Source: Pinibacter soli (GTDB lineage Bacteria; Bacteroidota; Bacteroidia; Chitinophagales; Chitinophagaceae). Taken from it: a DNA stretch of 64,000 bases. The notes below the pieces were generated by a model. The model had not been told where the DNA came from, ran no database searches, and was given only the letters and a program-made list of their open reading frames with translations. Shown here in pieces: positions 33,305 through 42,643 of this stretch. Position numbers and translations under genes: made by a program. Where the stretch lies: positions 848,155 through 912,154 of the forward strand of contig NZ_JASBRG010000007.1 in assembly GCF_029961145.1 (NCBI RefSeq), given 5' to 3'. Positions within the stretch are counted from its first letter, which is position 1. Each line of letters opens with the position of its first letter.

Positions 33305-34849
33305 ATGAAAATTAAGGAAGTCCAGCCCTTAATGGTTAGTAAAGTTGAAGAAATGCTTTGCTGCATTTTCGCGACTTTATTTTTTGTCATGCTGAGCTTT
33401 TCCTGCAAAAAGGAATTATCGTGTGAGAGCTGTAGAGAAGCTAACAAACCACCTATTGCAATTGCAGGTCCTGACCAGAATATCACTTTACCAACCGACG
33501 GTATTTCATTAGATGGCTCTCCTTCCAATGATCCGGATGGGACGATCAATACATGGTTATGGAAAAAGATTTCAGGGCCCTCTGCATTTAGTATCATCAA
33601 TCCAAGCACAGCAAAAACAGTTGTGAGAAATATCGTTGCCGGCATTTACCGGTTTGAATTAACCGTAACCGACAACCAGGATTTATCCGCAAAGGATACG
33701 GTAACAGTAATTGTTGATTCAATACGCACAACAAATCATCCACCGGTTGCCAATGCGGGAGCCGACCAGATAATTACACTACCTGCAACTACTGCTACAA
33801 TTGATGGAAGCGGATCGACTGATCCGGACAATAATATCGCCGCTTACTTATGGACAAAAATTTCGGGACCATCATCATCAAACATTGCGACGGCAAATGC
33901 AGCACAAACGTCCGTGAGTAATCTTGTGGAGGGCTTTTACGAATTTGAATTGCTAGTGACCGATGCCAGTGGATTGTCAGACAAGGATACCGTAACGATT
34001 ACAGTGACCAAACGGTATCCACCATGCGCAGACTGCAAGATCGTATTCGTTTCTGATCGCGACGGCAATGCCGAGATCTACTCTTGCGATGCTGACGGAT
34101 CCAACATTAAAAGGCTTACAAATAGCGCCGGCGACGATGACGATCCTGCCTGGTCACCGGATGGTAAAAAAATTGCCTTCATGAGTGCAAGAACCGGCGT
34201 TCCGGAAATTTACACTATGAATGCGGATGGCTCAAATGTTACACGCAGGACCTTTACTGAGAGTTATAGCGGACATCCAACCTGGTCGCCGGATGGAGCA
34301 AAAATCGCTTACTCTTCGAACACTAATGGCAGCGCAAACATATGGGTGGTGGGAGCAACAACGGGATCACCATCGTTGCTATTAGAAAGGCAAGGACGAA
34401 ATGTGCAGCCCGCATGGTCGCCGGATGGAACAAAGATTGCATTTGCGAGCGACTGGGCAGCCTTTGACTTTGTATTTGATATCTACACCATCAAGCCGGA
34501 TGGTACAGGGCTCGTTAATGTTTCTGATATAAACATATTCGATCAAATCAATTACCTGGGTCCAAGCTGGTCACCTGATGGATCGAAACTCGCGATGGAA
34601 ATGCGCCAACCGAGCGGTACAGATCCGAAGGATATACAGATTGGTGTTATGAATGCTGACGGTACCGGAATCAGAGCCATTGCTTCAGACATAAAAGCAT
34701 GGACAGCGACATCGTGGTCTGGCGATGGAACCAGCGTAGCATACACTTCTGTATCCGGATTGAGAAAGGATGTTGCATGGGCTTCTGCCAAAGGTACTTC
34801 AAAGGGAATTATTGTAACCAATGCCTGGAATCCCAACTGGCAGCACTAA
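33305..34849 (+). CDS. PKD-domain/TolB-like propeller lipoprotein, intact paralog
   Basis: 514 residues from the ATG at 33305, chosen because MKIKEVQPL aligns with MKIKAPLPL of the paralog at 11023; the frame is open 18 codons further. Lipoprotein-type signal ending MLSFSCKKE, then two PKD/K319-like domains (about 47-138 and 145-236) against one in the paralog, then a CADCKIVFVSDRDGN segment and PD40/TolB-like propeller repeats (PAWSPDGKKIAF, PTWSPDGAKIAY, PSWSPDGSKLAM). It ends NAWNPNWQH. Probably a surface lipoprotein; ligand unknown. Confidence 0.85.
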   Translation: MKIKEVQPLMVSKVEEMLCCIFATLFFVMLSFSCKKELSCESCREANKPPIAIAGPDQNITLPTDGISLDGSPSNDPDGTINTWLWKKISGPSAFSIINPSTAKTVVRNIVAGIYRFELTVTDNQDLSAKDTVTVIVDSIRTTNHPPVANAGADQIITLPATTATIDGSGSTDPDNNIAAYLWTKISGPSSSNIATANAAQTSVSNLVEGFYEFELLVTDASGLSDKDTVTITVTKRYPPCADCKIVFVSDRDGNAEIYSCDADGSNIKRLTNSAGDDDDPAWSPDGKKIAFMSARTGVPEIYTMNADGSNVTRRTFTESYSGHPTWSPDGAKIAYSSNTNGSANIWVVGATTGSPSLLLERQGRNVQPAWSPDGTKIAFASDWAAFDFVFDIYTIKPDGTGLVNVSDINIFDQINYLGPSWSPDGSKLAMEMRQPSGTDPKDIQIGVMNADGTGIRAIASDIKAWTATSWSGDGTSVAYTSVSGLRKDVAWASAKGTSKGIIVTNAWNPNWQH

Positions 34850-34864
34850 TGCGACGCAGCGGGC

Positions 34865-34899
34865 TGTATGTAATCAAACATACAATGTCGTTTTCTTAA
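34865..34899. repeat. Small hairpin plus solitary terminal-repeat end
   Basis: TGTATGT (34865-34871) pairs with ACATACA (34878-34884). Immediately overlapping is CAATGTCGTTTTCTTAA (34883-34899), matching the outer end of the nested elements A-C. No partner end is found nearby. It lies between two convergent genes and could also serve as a terminator. Confidence 0.5.
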
Positions 34900-34949
34900 A
34901 CATCTTATTTCAAATAACAAAGTGCCACAACTCCACACTTCTTATGCGT

Positions 34950-36036
34950 CTATTTAGCCTGATATTTTTTAAGTGTCTCAGAATACTCTTTTATTTTAGC
35001 TTCAGGATAACCAGGTTTGCTATTTGCAGCGTCGATAGCAGATTGCTCCGCCACAATGGCTTTTTCTTTTTTCTCTGCCAAACTATAAAACCTCGCAATT
35101 TCATCATAGGTAGCCGGAATGTTCATGCTCCAGGGATAATGATCGATCTGAGCCTGCAGAGCATCGGTTGCCAATAAATAAACTGATGCAGGTAGTGACT
35201 TTTTTTTTTATCTACTTCGTACCAAACAATATCTGAAACACTTTTCCAGTCCGGAAAATCCACCGTTGCCCATAGGTTTCGTGCGAAAGTAACAGAGGCT
35301 TCAGGGTCGGTATGCAGCAAACCGAGGAATTTGAAATGAGGTGTGGCAAATTGTTTTATCAAAGAGGGTTCTTTGGCGAGCGCACTATCAACGACTCTCA
35401 ACATTTCGTTATAATCTTTTTTTGCTGCCAAATCGTTCAATCGTGGTATCATGTCATTGTCAATTTTAGCGACTCTTTTAGAATTCTTTAGATCTGAGAG
35501 CGCCGTGGAAATATCCCATCGACCCGATACAATTTTAGCGAGTGGTGAATCAATGATTGCGGGATGCCCCATCCATGCGATTTTTCCTTGCTGATCTATA
35601 ACCATAGCGAAAGGAATACCACCCTGCCCTACAGGTGCCAACCAGTTTTTTGCCATGTACTGTTCAGCATCATCTGCGCCAACATTATAGTGCATGGATT
35701 GGCCTTTCGGCCCTTTTATAAAACGTCGCAAAGAATCAGCATCCGTTGTATTTCGTTCCTTCACACTTATCGCAAATACGTTTACATTCTTGTCCTTGTA
35801 TTCAGATGCTACTCTTGACAGATGCGGAATATTCGCGAGACAAGGTCCGCACCACGTGGCCCAAAACTCAACGATAGTAATCTTGCCGCGCTCAACGCCT
35901 TTAGTGCTGTCACCTTTAAGCCATGTCGACACTTTAAATGCAGGCGCAGCATCTCCGACGGTTAATGTTGGTGACGATGTTTGCGCTATCACGCTTCCAC
36001 AAATCAATACCGCGATAGAAAAAATATTTTCTTCAT
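34950..36036 (-). pseudogene. TlpA-like thioredoxin-fold protein gene with two frameshifts
   Basis: The natural product would start MKKIF at 36036, continue as a signal peptide, carry a TlpA/AhpC-like domain with EFWATWCGPCLANIP, and end after EYSETLKKYQAK at 34950. Two breaks exist. First, between the ATG and AVLICGSVIAQT the frame is off by one at a T6 run (36019-36024 on plus as A6); it would need one more base or two fewer. Second, at an A10 run (plus-strand T10 at 35200-35209) the frame changes, giving a false tail ending RSIIIPGA at 35123; one added base restores SLPASVYLLATDALQAQ. The open middle part is 35123-36007. Either decay, a slippage-controlled gene or homopolymer sequencing error. 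Last gene of the SusCD locus. Confidence 0.8.
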
Positions 36037-36073
36037 TGAATTGCTTTTCTGAATGTTAAATGGTAAGGTTTAA

Positions 36074-36275
36074 ATTCAATGTCGTTCAGTTATGTTTCTC
36101 AATAACGAATGCTTGTAATCCATTCGCAAAGACTGCTTGTCATCCCGACGAAGGAGGGATCTGGGATCCGCATCAGCACGTCGTTTACGCAAACACCCGA
36201 ATCCCTCCTTCGTCGGGATGACAAGCGACGTGCGTTTATTTTTTTCGTAAAGCCATAACTAAAACGACATTGAAT
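36074..36275. repeat. Nested inverted-repeat element, copy B
   Basis: Outer ends ATTCAATGTCGTTCAGTTATG (36074 onward) and CATAACTAAAACGACATTGAAT (to 36275). Inside, the arms GCTTGTCATCCCGACGAAGG (near 36137) and TTCGTCGGGATGACAAGCG (near 36209-36227) form a long hairpin. Together with copies A and C it defines the family. Lies between the two tlpA-like genes. Confidence 0.8.
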
Positions 36276-36315
36276 TGAAGGCTACAAATGATAAGTTTAA
36301 ATTCAACAGTGTTGC

Positions 36316-37794
36316 TTACTTTGTATTCTTTGCCATGTCAATCATTGTAGCCACTTCTTCTACAGCTGCGTCCATACCACCGCTAAATCCTGTGAACTTG
36401 AAGCGTATGTTGCCATTACCATCAATCACAAACTTTGTGGGAATACCGGTAACCTTGTAGCTCGCCACAACCGGATTTGAACCTGCATCATTTTTCAAAT
36501 CCATCAAAACCTCGAAAGGATAATTGTTTCTGTTTACATAAGCCTTTGCACTGTCTGTTGCATTAGCTTCCTTTTCCCAAGTATGAATGAAAAGGAACTT
36601 TACATTCGGATCATTTTTAAATCTTTCAACAGCCATTTTCATTGATGGAAATGAAGCTTTGCAAGGCCCGCACCAGGTTGCCCAAAAATCAAGAACAACG
36701 GTCTTACCTTTATAATCTGACAGAGATACCGCGTTTCCGTCAACATCTTTCAATGTAAAATCTTTGGCAGGAACATTTATTATCTGCTTTGATACTTCCT
36801 TTCTGATATTCTCTAACAAAAGTTTGTTAACTGATGCGATATATTCCTCATAGCCTTCATTGCTTCCTTTCACTTTTGCATAAAGTGTTTTTAAATCCTT
36901 TTTCATTGCAGGCGTTGCCTGTCCGGCCTTAATGGCTTCATCAATGATATCGAAAGCTTCCTTATCTTTTCCCACTTTCATTAATGCGCTTGCATAGTCA
37001 CTGTTGATGGAACCATTAATGGATTTTGAACTATCGTGTGCTTCTTTCAGCAACGGCAAAGCTTTTTCGTAATCGCCCTGTTGTATATATACGCTGCCCA
37101 GGCTTTTGCTATAACCTGCGTAACCTATCGCGGCAAAACCGGCGCCGGGTTCGTTTCGTCTCGTTGTCTTAAACGCATACGCATCCTCTCGGGCTTTTTT
37201 GTAAAGTTCTGCTGCTTCTTTTAAGTGTCCGTTTTTTTGCAATAGATTGGCGGTACCGGCCCAGCCCTGACCCTTCCAGGCGGGAGTTGCAATCATATTT
37301 GCGTACTCCAATGCCGTCTTTACATTGTCAGCTTCTGCATAAGCAGTGCCCACGCTGAACCTTGCATAGTCGTAACTGATTTGCTGATCTGCCGGAAACT
37401 TTTGTGGTGGAAACTTCTTGATCCATGCCATGTACAATTGCTCTTTTTTAACCGGATCTTTCTCTTTGTACACGGTATCCACTTTTTCATTCCTTACCCA
37501 TATACCAAGCGGAAATTTTTTCTTACCCTCAGTAGCTATTGAATCGGCTACTTTATTCTTTTTCAACTGGTAAAAAAATCGGCTTGCAGTTAACCAGTCA
37601 GTTTCTTTATTGCTTTTCAGCAAAGTGTATAATTGATTCTCCAATTCTGCTTTATCAGCTTCGTTTGTTGAATTAGCAAGACGCGTATAATTTTTTATGG
37701 TGCTGTCTCCCGTTTGCGCATTGGTTTGCGCAATAGTCTGCTGTGACAATAACACCGTTGTGATTGTCAGGCCGAGAAAAAAATACTTTTTCAT
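36316..37794 (-). CDS. TlpA-family thioredoxin with TPR-like region
   Basis: 492 residues. Signal peptide (MKKYFFLGLTITTVLLSQQTIAQ), a long helical middle with tetratricopeptide-like repeats (about 130-310), then a thioredoxin domain with redox motif DFWATWCGPCKASFP near residue 375 and GIPTKFVIDGNG. A periplasmic thiol-disulfide protein. It lies 23 bp after susD, so it belongs to the same operon. Such TlpA proteins often accompany SusCD pairs in Bacteroidota, with unclear roles. Confidence 0.9.
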   Translation of the reverse strand: MKKYFFLGLTITTVLLSQQTIAQTNAQTGDSTIKNYTRLANSTNEADKAELENQLYTLLKSNKETDWLTASRFFYQLKKNKVADSIATEGKKKFPLGIWVRNEKVDTVYKEKDPVKKEQLYMAWIKKFPPQKFPADQQISYDYARFSVGTAYAEADNVKTALEYANMIATPAWKGQGWAGTANLLQKNGHLKEAAELYKKAREDAYAFKTTRRNEPGAGFAAIGYAGYSKSLGSVYIQQGDYEKALPLLKEAHDSSKSINGSINSDYASALMKVGKDKEAFDIIDEAIKAGQATPAMKKDLKTLYAKVKGSNEGYEEYIASVNKLLLENIRKEVSKQIINVPAKDFTLKDVDGNAVSLSDYKGKTVVLDFWATWCGPCKASFPSMKMAVERFKNDPNVKFLFIHTWEKEANATDSAKAYVNRNNYPFEVLMDLKNDAGSNPVVASYKVTGIPTKFVIDGNGNIRFKFTGFSGGMDAAVEEVATMIDMAKNTK

Positions 37795-37817
37795 TTAAAA
37801 CGTTTAATTTTTTTTTA

Positions 37818-39194
37818 TTAAAAATAACCAGGGTTATCTTTTAAGTTAGGATTAGCACCCATTGCTTGCGCTGGGATGGGATATAATTGCTGGAACGGCT
37901 TCCATGCCGGCTTAATTGGACTCAGCGCTTCAGTTGCCCTGTTTTTTCTTTTTAAGCTGAACCATCTGTCAGAAAATTCTGTAAACAATTCAAACCAACG
38001 CTCACGTTCCAGTACCTTTACCAAATCATCTTTTGTAGCAGCAGTTGTATTAGGCAAACCTGCTCTATTACGAACCAAATTCAGATCTGCCTGGGCCTGC
38101 GGAATCTTGCTTTCGTTAGCCTCTGCTTCTGCGCGAATTAAATACAACTCAGCCAAACGCAGCATTACCGGGTACTCTGTACCTGCAGTAGTGGAGCGCA
38201 CTTTGTATTTATATGGGTAATAGTATGTTTTACCAACGTACGTAATCGCCTTTGTCCAATTGACTTTACGCTGATCATTTGCTTCAAATGAATTTGCCAG
38301 CGTATCGTATAAAACAAAAGAAGGTGTTGTACTTGCAGGGATAAATTCTGCGCCCATTACCGTTGCAGGAACGGAAGTTCCTGCAAGCGAGATCTGAAAG
38401 ATTGTTTCCGTGCTGCCGATTAAGAAAACGTTGTTAAGGTTTGTCACCAAACTATACGTTCCACTATTGATCACTTCGCTTGCTTCAGATTCAGCAGCGG
38501 CCCAGTTTTGCTGATAAAAATAAACTCTTGCTAAAAATGCAGATACCGCGCTTTTGTTGATTCTTGCTTTTTCTACTGAAGGATATTTGGTTGTTAAAAG
38601 CGCCTTCGCATCAGTAAGATCTGTTACAATTTGTTGGTAGACATCGGCTACCGGAGCTCTTGCCAATAAGCCGTTTGTTAATGCATCGGTATTAACGACC
38701 AAAGGCACATCGCCAAAGTAATTTACCAGGTAGAAGTAGTGCCATGCTCTCCAAAATTTTGCCTCGCCTACCAGTTGGTTCTTAACGGAAGTTGAAAGTG
38801 TTTTGGATGCATTCACTCCTTCTATGGCATAGTTTGCTCTGCCAATTTTTGTGTACATAGCGCCCCAAAAAACATTCGCATCATTTCCCGCTGCCAGCGT
38901 ATTGTTTTTAAAGTTATCGAAAGATGCATTTGTCAGATAATATCCTTCATCGGCACTCATTGCACCGTACTTGATCGCGTTAAAAACGTTAGAAGAGTTC
39001 CCGGTTGCGATACTACTGTATATTCCAAGCACCACAGAGGTTGCCGTACTCGAATCAGCGAAGGCCAATGCTTCATCAACGGCATTTACCGGAGGAGGAA
39101 TCGTTACGTATTTTTTGCACGAAGTATTAAACAGCAGCATGAATAAGCCACCAGCAATAAGCAGATAATTATATTTTTTTATAGTAAGTCTCAT
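37818..39194 (-). CDS. SusD/RagB-type surface lipoprotein
   Basis: 458 residues. Lipoprotein signal ends LLFNTSCKKY; the SusD fold is evident from the N-terminal SusD-like part and the C-terminal ERWFELFTEFSDRWFSLKRKNRA and AELYLIRAEAEANE TPR-type motifs. It caps the SusC channel on the cell surface and binds nutrient. Starts 12 bp after susC. The cargo is not evident, since no glycosidase belongs to this operon. Confidence 0.94.
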   Translation of the reverse strand: MRLTIKKYNYLLIAGGLFMLLFNTSCKKYVTIPPPVNAVDEALAFADSSTATSVVLGIYSSIATGNSSNVFNAIKYGAMSADEGYYLTNASFDNFKNNTLAAGNDANVFWGAMYTKIGRANYAIEGVNASKTLSTSVKNQLVGEAKFWRAWHYFYLVNYFGDVPLVVNTDALTNGLLARAPVADVYQQIVTDLTDAKALLTTKYPSVEKARINKSAVSAFLARVYFYQQNWAAAESEASEVINSGTYSLVTNLNNVFLIGSTETIFQISLAGTSVPATVMGAEFIPASTTPSFVLYDTLANSFEANDQRKVNWTKAITYVGKTYYYPYKYKVRSTTAGTEYPVMLRLAELYLIRAEAEANESKIPQAQADLNLVRNRAGLPNTTAATKDDLVKVLERERWFELFTEFSDRWFSLKRKNRATEALSPIKPAWKPFQQLYPIPAQAMGANPNLKDNPGYF

Positions 39195-39206
39195 TGTCTT
39201 TTTTCT

Positions 39207-42200
39207 TTAAAGTGTTACGTTAATTCCAGCTGTGATGACACGTAGAGGCGGCATTGCAGTACCTGTCTCAGGATCATACACATATTTGTTCTTGGAGGCC
39301 CACCATAGGTTTTGGCCCTGCAGGTACAAACGGAGATTATCCATTTTCCATTTGGAGACTAACTCACGCGGAAACGAATATGAAAGATTTACTGTACGCA
39401 AACGCAGGAATGAAGAATTTCCCCACACCGCATCTGATGATGACCATGAGCTATACACAGATGAAGTTGTTGTGTACCTCGGTGTACCACCCACCTTTCC
39501 GCCTGTCGTGGTCCAGCGGTCTAACCAATATGTTTGTTGGTTTCCGTTAGACAAAACGCCGGGGGCAGTTGTTGGATAAATATTTCCTTCCTGACCTGTA
39601 AACTGAAAGAAAAAGGATAGATCAAAACCTTTATAGCTAAGAACATTGTTCAACCCACCATAATATTTTGGCTGAGTGTAGCCGGCAACGCCTCTGTCGG
39701 TACTGAAGCTAGGCGTAAAGGTCAATGTATCTTTGGTTAAGTTCTTGTATAAAGGATTACCGGTTTTGGCATCAACGCCTTCATAGATAAATCTAAATAC
39801 AGAACTCAACGGCTGACCTATTGTGCTCTTGTTGTAGAAGAAATAACTTGGACTTGCACTTACCAAAATTGTTTTTGGTATGGTGATGTTAAATGAAGTT
39901 GTCCATTTAAAATCTTTCGTGGAAATATTGGTGGTGTTCAATTCAAATTCCCATCCTTTGTTACGAATCACTGCATCGAAATTCGACTGGTAAGAATTGA
40001 ATCCGGCCTGCGCTGATAAATTCAAAAATCCAAGCTGGTCCGGCGTTTTGTTTGTATAGTAATTCGCAGTTAATGCAATCCTGTTTTTAATAAATCCTAA
40101 CTCAAGGCCAAACTCTGTCTTGTAAGTATTTTGCCAGTGAAGATCGGGGTTGTTTATTTTATCAGGTGCAAGCGCGGTACTGTTTTGATATGTTCCTGAA
40201 GAAGTGAAGAATGTGCGGTACATGTAATCCTGGATCTGGTCGTTACCTGTAAGGCCATAGCTTGCTCTTAATTTACCGAAGGATAAAACAGACAAGTCTT
40301 TTGCAAAATTTTCATTGGTGAAAATCCAGCCTGCACCAATTGACCAGAAGTTACCAAATTTGTTATCCGGTCCAAAACGTGAAGAGCCATCTCTTCTTAA
40401 TACTGCATTGATCAGATATTTTGAATCCCAGTCATAGTTTACTCTTCCAAAGATGGACGTGTATCTGTATTGCGTATAACCGTATGATGGAGTACCAACA
40501 GTTCCCGCACCGGTGATGCTTCCCAGCAATACCGGCGTAGCGTAATTGTCGCCTGACGTACGCAAAGAAGTATTCAAAGAATTATGAAAGGTACTACCTA
40601 ACAATGCATTGAATTTGCCCTTGGCAATATTCCTTGTATAAGTAATTTGCGGTTCAAGGATGTAGGAGTTCTGGTTGATATTGGCAAAAGAAGCAGAGTT
40701 GGTAACTGCAGTGGTCAGTGGATTTTTCGAAGTTGCAGGGTTCTGCGTGTTCTGATCCAGTTGGATTTTGCTAAATCCAAAAGTTGCCTTTACATCCAGT
40801 CCCGGCAAAATGGTATAACGCAAAAGCGTATTGGCCATTAAGCTATTGGTCTTACCCAAATACTTTACAAGCAAATAAGATTCAGGGTTTGTAAAGTTTG
40901 CATCCCAGTATATTGAACCATCTGAATTATACAGCGGCATGTTTGGAGGCAGATTATAAAGCGTACTCAAATCCCGTGCTAACAGGTTCGTGTTCTCATA
41001 TGTATAGTTAACAGAAACATTTGCATTGAATTTTCTATCCAAAGAATTGTGGTCAACATTAAGACGTGAAGAGATGCGCTTGTCATTGTAATCGCCAGGA
41101 AATACAGGCGTTTCATAATGGTATCCTGCATTCAACAGAAAGCGTGTTCTCTGATCGCCGCCTGATACAGTTGCCTGCGCATCGCTTATGTCAGCAGTGC
41201 CACCAAGATATTTCTTTTGAAAATCGGTGTACGCATTTTGATCCCACAAAAGCAAATCAGGAGCACTTGCAGCATTAGGCGTAATGCCATCATTCGCGTA
41301 TGCTTCTTTCCGCATTTGCAAATATTGCGGCGTGTTCATCATTGGAATAAAATGCCCAACTTTTCCTTTGCCGGTATATGCATTTACATCGAGTTTTGTT
41401 TTTCCCGCTTTACCTTTTTTAGTCGTGATCAACACAACACCGTTAGATCCACGGGTACCGTAAATAGCAGTGGCGTCCGCGTCTTTCAGGATGCTGATGC
41501 TTTCGATGTCCGCCGGATTGATTACACTAAACGGGCTTAAACCGCCAGCTGCAGCGAAAGATCCACGACCGTTCAAATCGTTTGTTGTTGGGGTTGAGTT
41601 GTCATTAATATTGAACGGTACTCCATCAACCAAATAAAGAGGTTGAGTGCCTGCACCTGTCTGATCAATGGTGTTCACCCCACGAATTTGAATGGTTACA
41701 CGTGATCCCGGCAAACCGTTGCTTTGTGTTACCAACGCACCTGCAACGCGTCCCTGCAAAGCATTCAAAGGATTGGCAACGGGTTGTTTGGCAATTTCCT
41801 CAGCCGTTAAAGTGCTAACCGATCCTGTGTTTTTTCTTTTAGTGGTTGTACCGTAACCAATAACAACGGTTTCTTCCATGCGGCTATCTTCCTGCTTAAG
41901 GACCACATTGATAACGGTTTTGTTATTAATTCGAAAACGCTGGCTTACATATCCAACATAGGAGAAAATAATTTCGGCATTTTCCGGAGCACCTTTTATA
42001 ACATACTCGCCTTTTTGGTTGGTCATTGCTCCCAACGGCGTGCCTGGAATAGTGGCTGACACAGACGGCATCGGCCTTCCCTGCTCGTCTGTAACAGTTC
42101 CCCTGATTTCGATGTTTTGCAACTCTTCAGTTGCAATATTTTTTGGCTCCGGATTTTTTTCCTTTTGCTTTACAACGATTGAATTGCCGGCAATGGAGTA

Positions 42201-42521
42201 CGACAATGGCTGGTTCTTAAAACAAATGTCGAGCACCTGTTGGATAGATGCATTTGTCACTTGAATATCCACCTTCCCTACTTGTTTTAAAACTTCATCC
42301 TCGTAAAAAAACGTGAAGCCAGTTTGCCTATTGATTTCTTTAAAAATCTTTTGCAATGAAGCTTGCTTCTGGGAAATTGTGACGGTTTGTGCGAAACCAC
42401 TCGCGTTTACCTGCAAGGTGATAGCAAGTAAAAAAATAGCAGTCAGCTTCATAATTAGCAGTGTTTGAAAAGTGAGCACCCGCCTCTTTGACGGGCGTTT
42501 GCAAAGAGCCTTTAATTGCAT
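39207..42521 (-). CDS. SusC/RagA-type TonB-dependent outer membrane receptor with STN domain
   Basis: 1104 residues. Signal peptide, then an STN domain (about 55-110), a carboxypeptidase-regulatory-like beta domain (about 137-215, TVTDEQGRPMPSVSATIPGT), the plug (VVIGYGTTTKRKNTGSVSTLT, QIRGVNTID) and the beta-barrel ending in GINVTL. The STN domain signals to FecR anti-sigma proteins, which matches the adjacent fecR and sigma genes. Imports an unknown ligand with TonB energy together with SusD. Confidence 0.95.
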   Translation of the reverse strand: MQLKALCKRPSKRRVLTFQTLLIMKLTAIFLLAITLQVNASGFAQTVTISQKQASLQKIFKEINRQTGFTFFYEDEVLKQVGKVDIQVTNASIQQVLDICFKNQPLSYSIAGNSIVVKQKEKNPEPKNIATEELQNIEIRGTVTDEQGRPMPSVSATIPGTPLGAMTNQKGEYVIKGAPENAEIIFSYVGYVSQRFRINNKTVINVVLKQEDSRMEETVVIGYGTTTKRKNTGSVSTLTAEEIAKQPVANPLNALQGRVAGALVTQSNGLPGSRVTIQIRGVNTIDQTGAGTQPLYLVDGVPFNINDNSTPTTNDLNGRGSFAAAGGLSPFSVINPADIESISILKDADATAIYGTRGSNGVVLITTKKGKAGKTKLDVNAYTGKGKVGHFIPMMNTPQYLQMRKEAYANDGITPNAASAPDLLLWDQNAYTDFQKKYLGGTADISDAQATVSGGDQRTRFLLNAGYHYETPVFPGDYNDKRISSRLNVDHNSLDRKFNANVSVNYTYENTNLLARDLSTLYNLPPNMPLYNSDGSIYWDANFTNPESYLLVKYLGKTNSLMANTLLRYTILPGLDVKATFGFSKIQLDQNTQNPATSKNPLTTAVTNSASFANINQNSYILEPQITYTRNIAKGKFNALLGSTFHNSLNTSLRTSGDNYATPVLLGSITGAGTVGTPSYGYTQYRYTSIFGRVNYDWDSKYLINAVLRRDGSSRFGPDNKFGNFWSIGAGWIFTNENFAKDLSVLSFGKLRASYGLTGNDQIQDYMYRTFFTSSGTYQNSTALAPDKINNPDLHWQNTYKTEFGLELGFIKNRIALTANYYTNKTPDQLGFLNLSAQAGFNSYQSNFDAVIRNKGWEFELNTTNISTKDFKWTTSFNITIPKTILVSASPSYFFYNKSTIGQPLSSVFRFIYEGVDAKTGNPLYKNLTKDTLTFTPSFSTDRGVAGYTQPKYYGGLNNVLSYKGFDLSFFFQFTGQEGNIYPTTAPGVLSNGNQQTYWLDRWTTTGGKVGGTPRYTTTSSVYSSWSSSDAVWGNSSFLRLRTVNLSYSFPRELVSKWKMDNLRLYLQGQNLWWASKNKYVYDPETGTAMPPLRVITAGINVTL

Positions 42522-42643
42522 AACTTTGGTTCGTTTTGGTTAATTAATAGCAGTCCTGAAAGAATTGTATGATTACTCCAAAGCATTTCACAGGGAAGTG
42601 GTGCAAACACTTCCTTGTTCTTTTTTGGATCAATCGTAATAGC

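Noticed and set aside
42480-42521. Alternative internal start for SusC
   Set aside because: A start at the later Met (LLIMKLTAIF) is possible, but long N-terminal leaders are common in SusC proteins; kept the first ATG.
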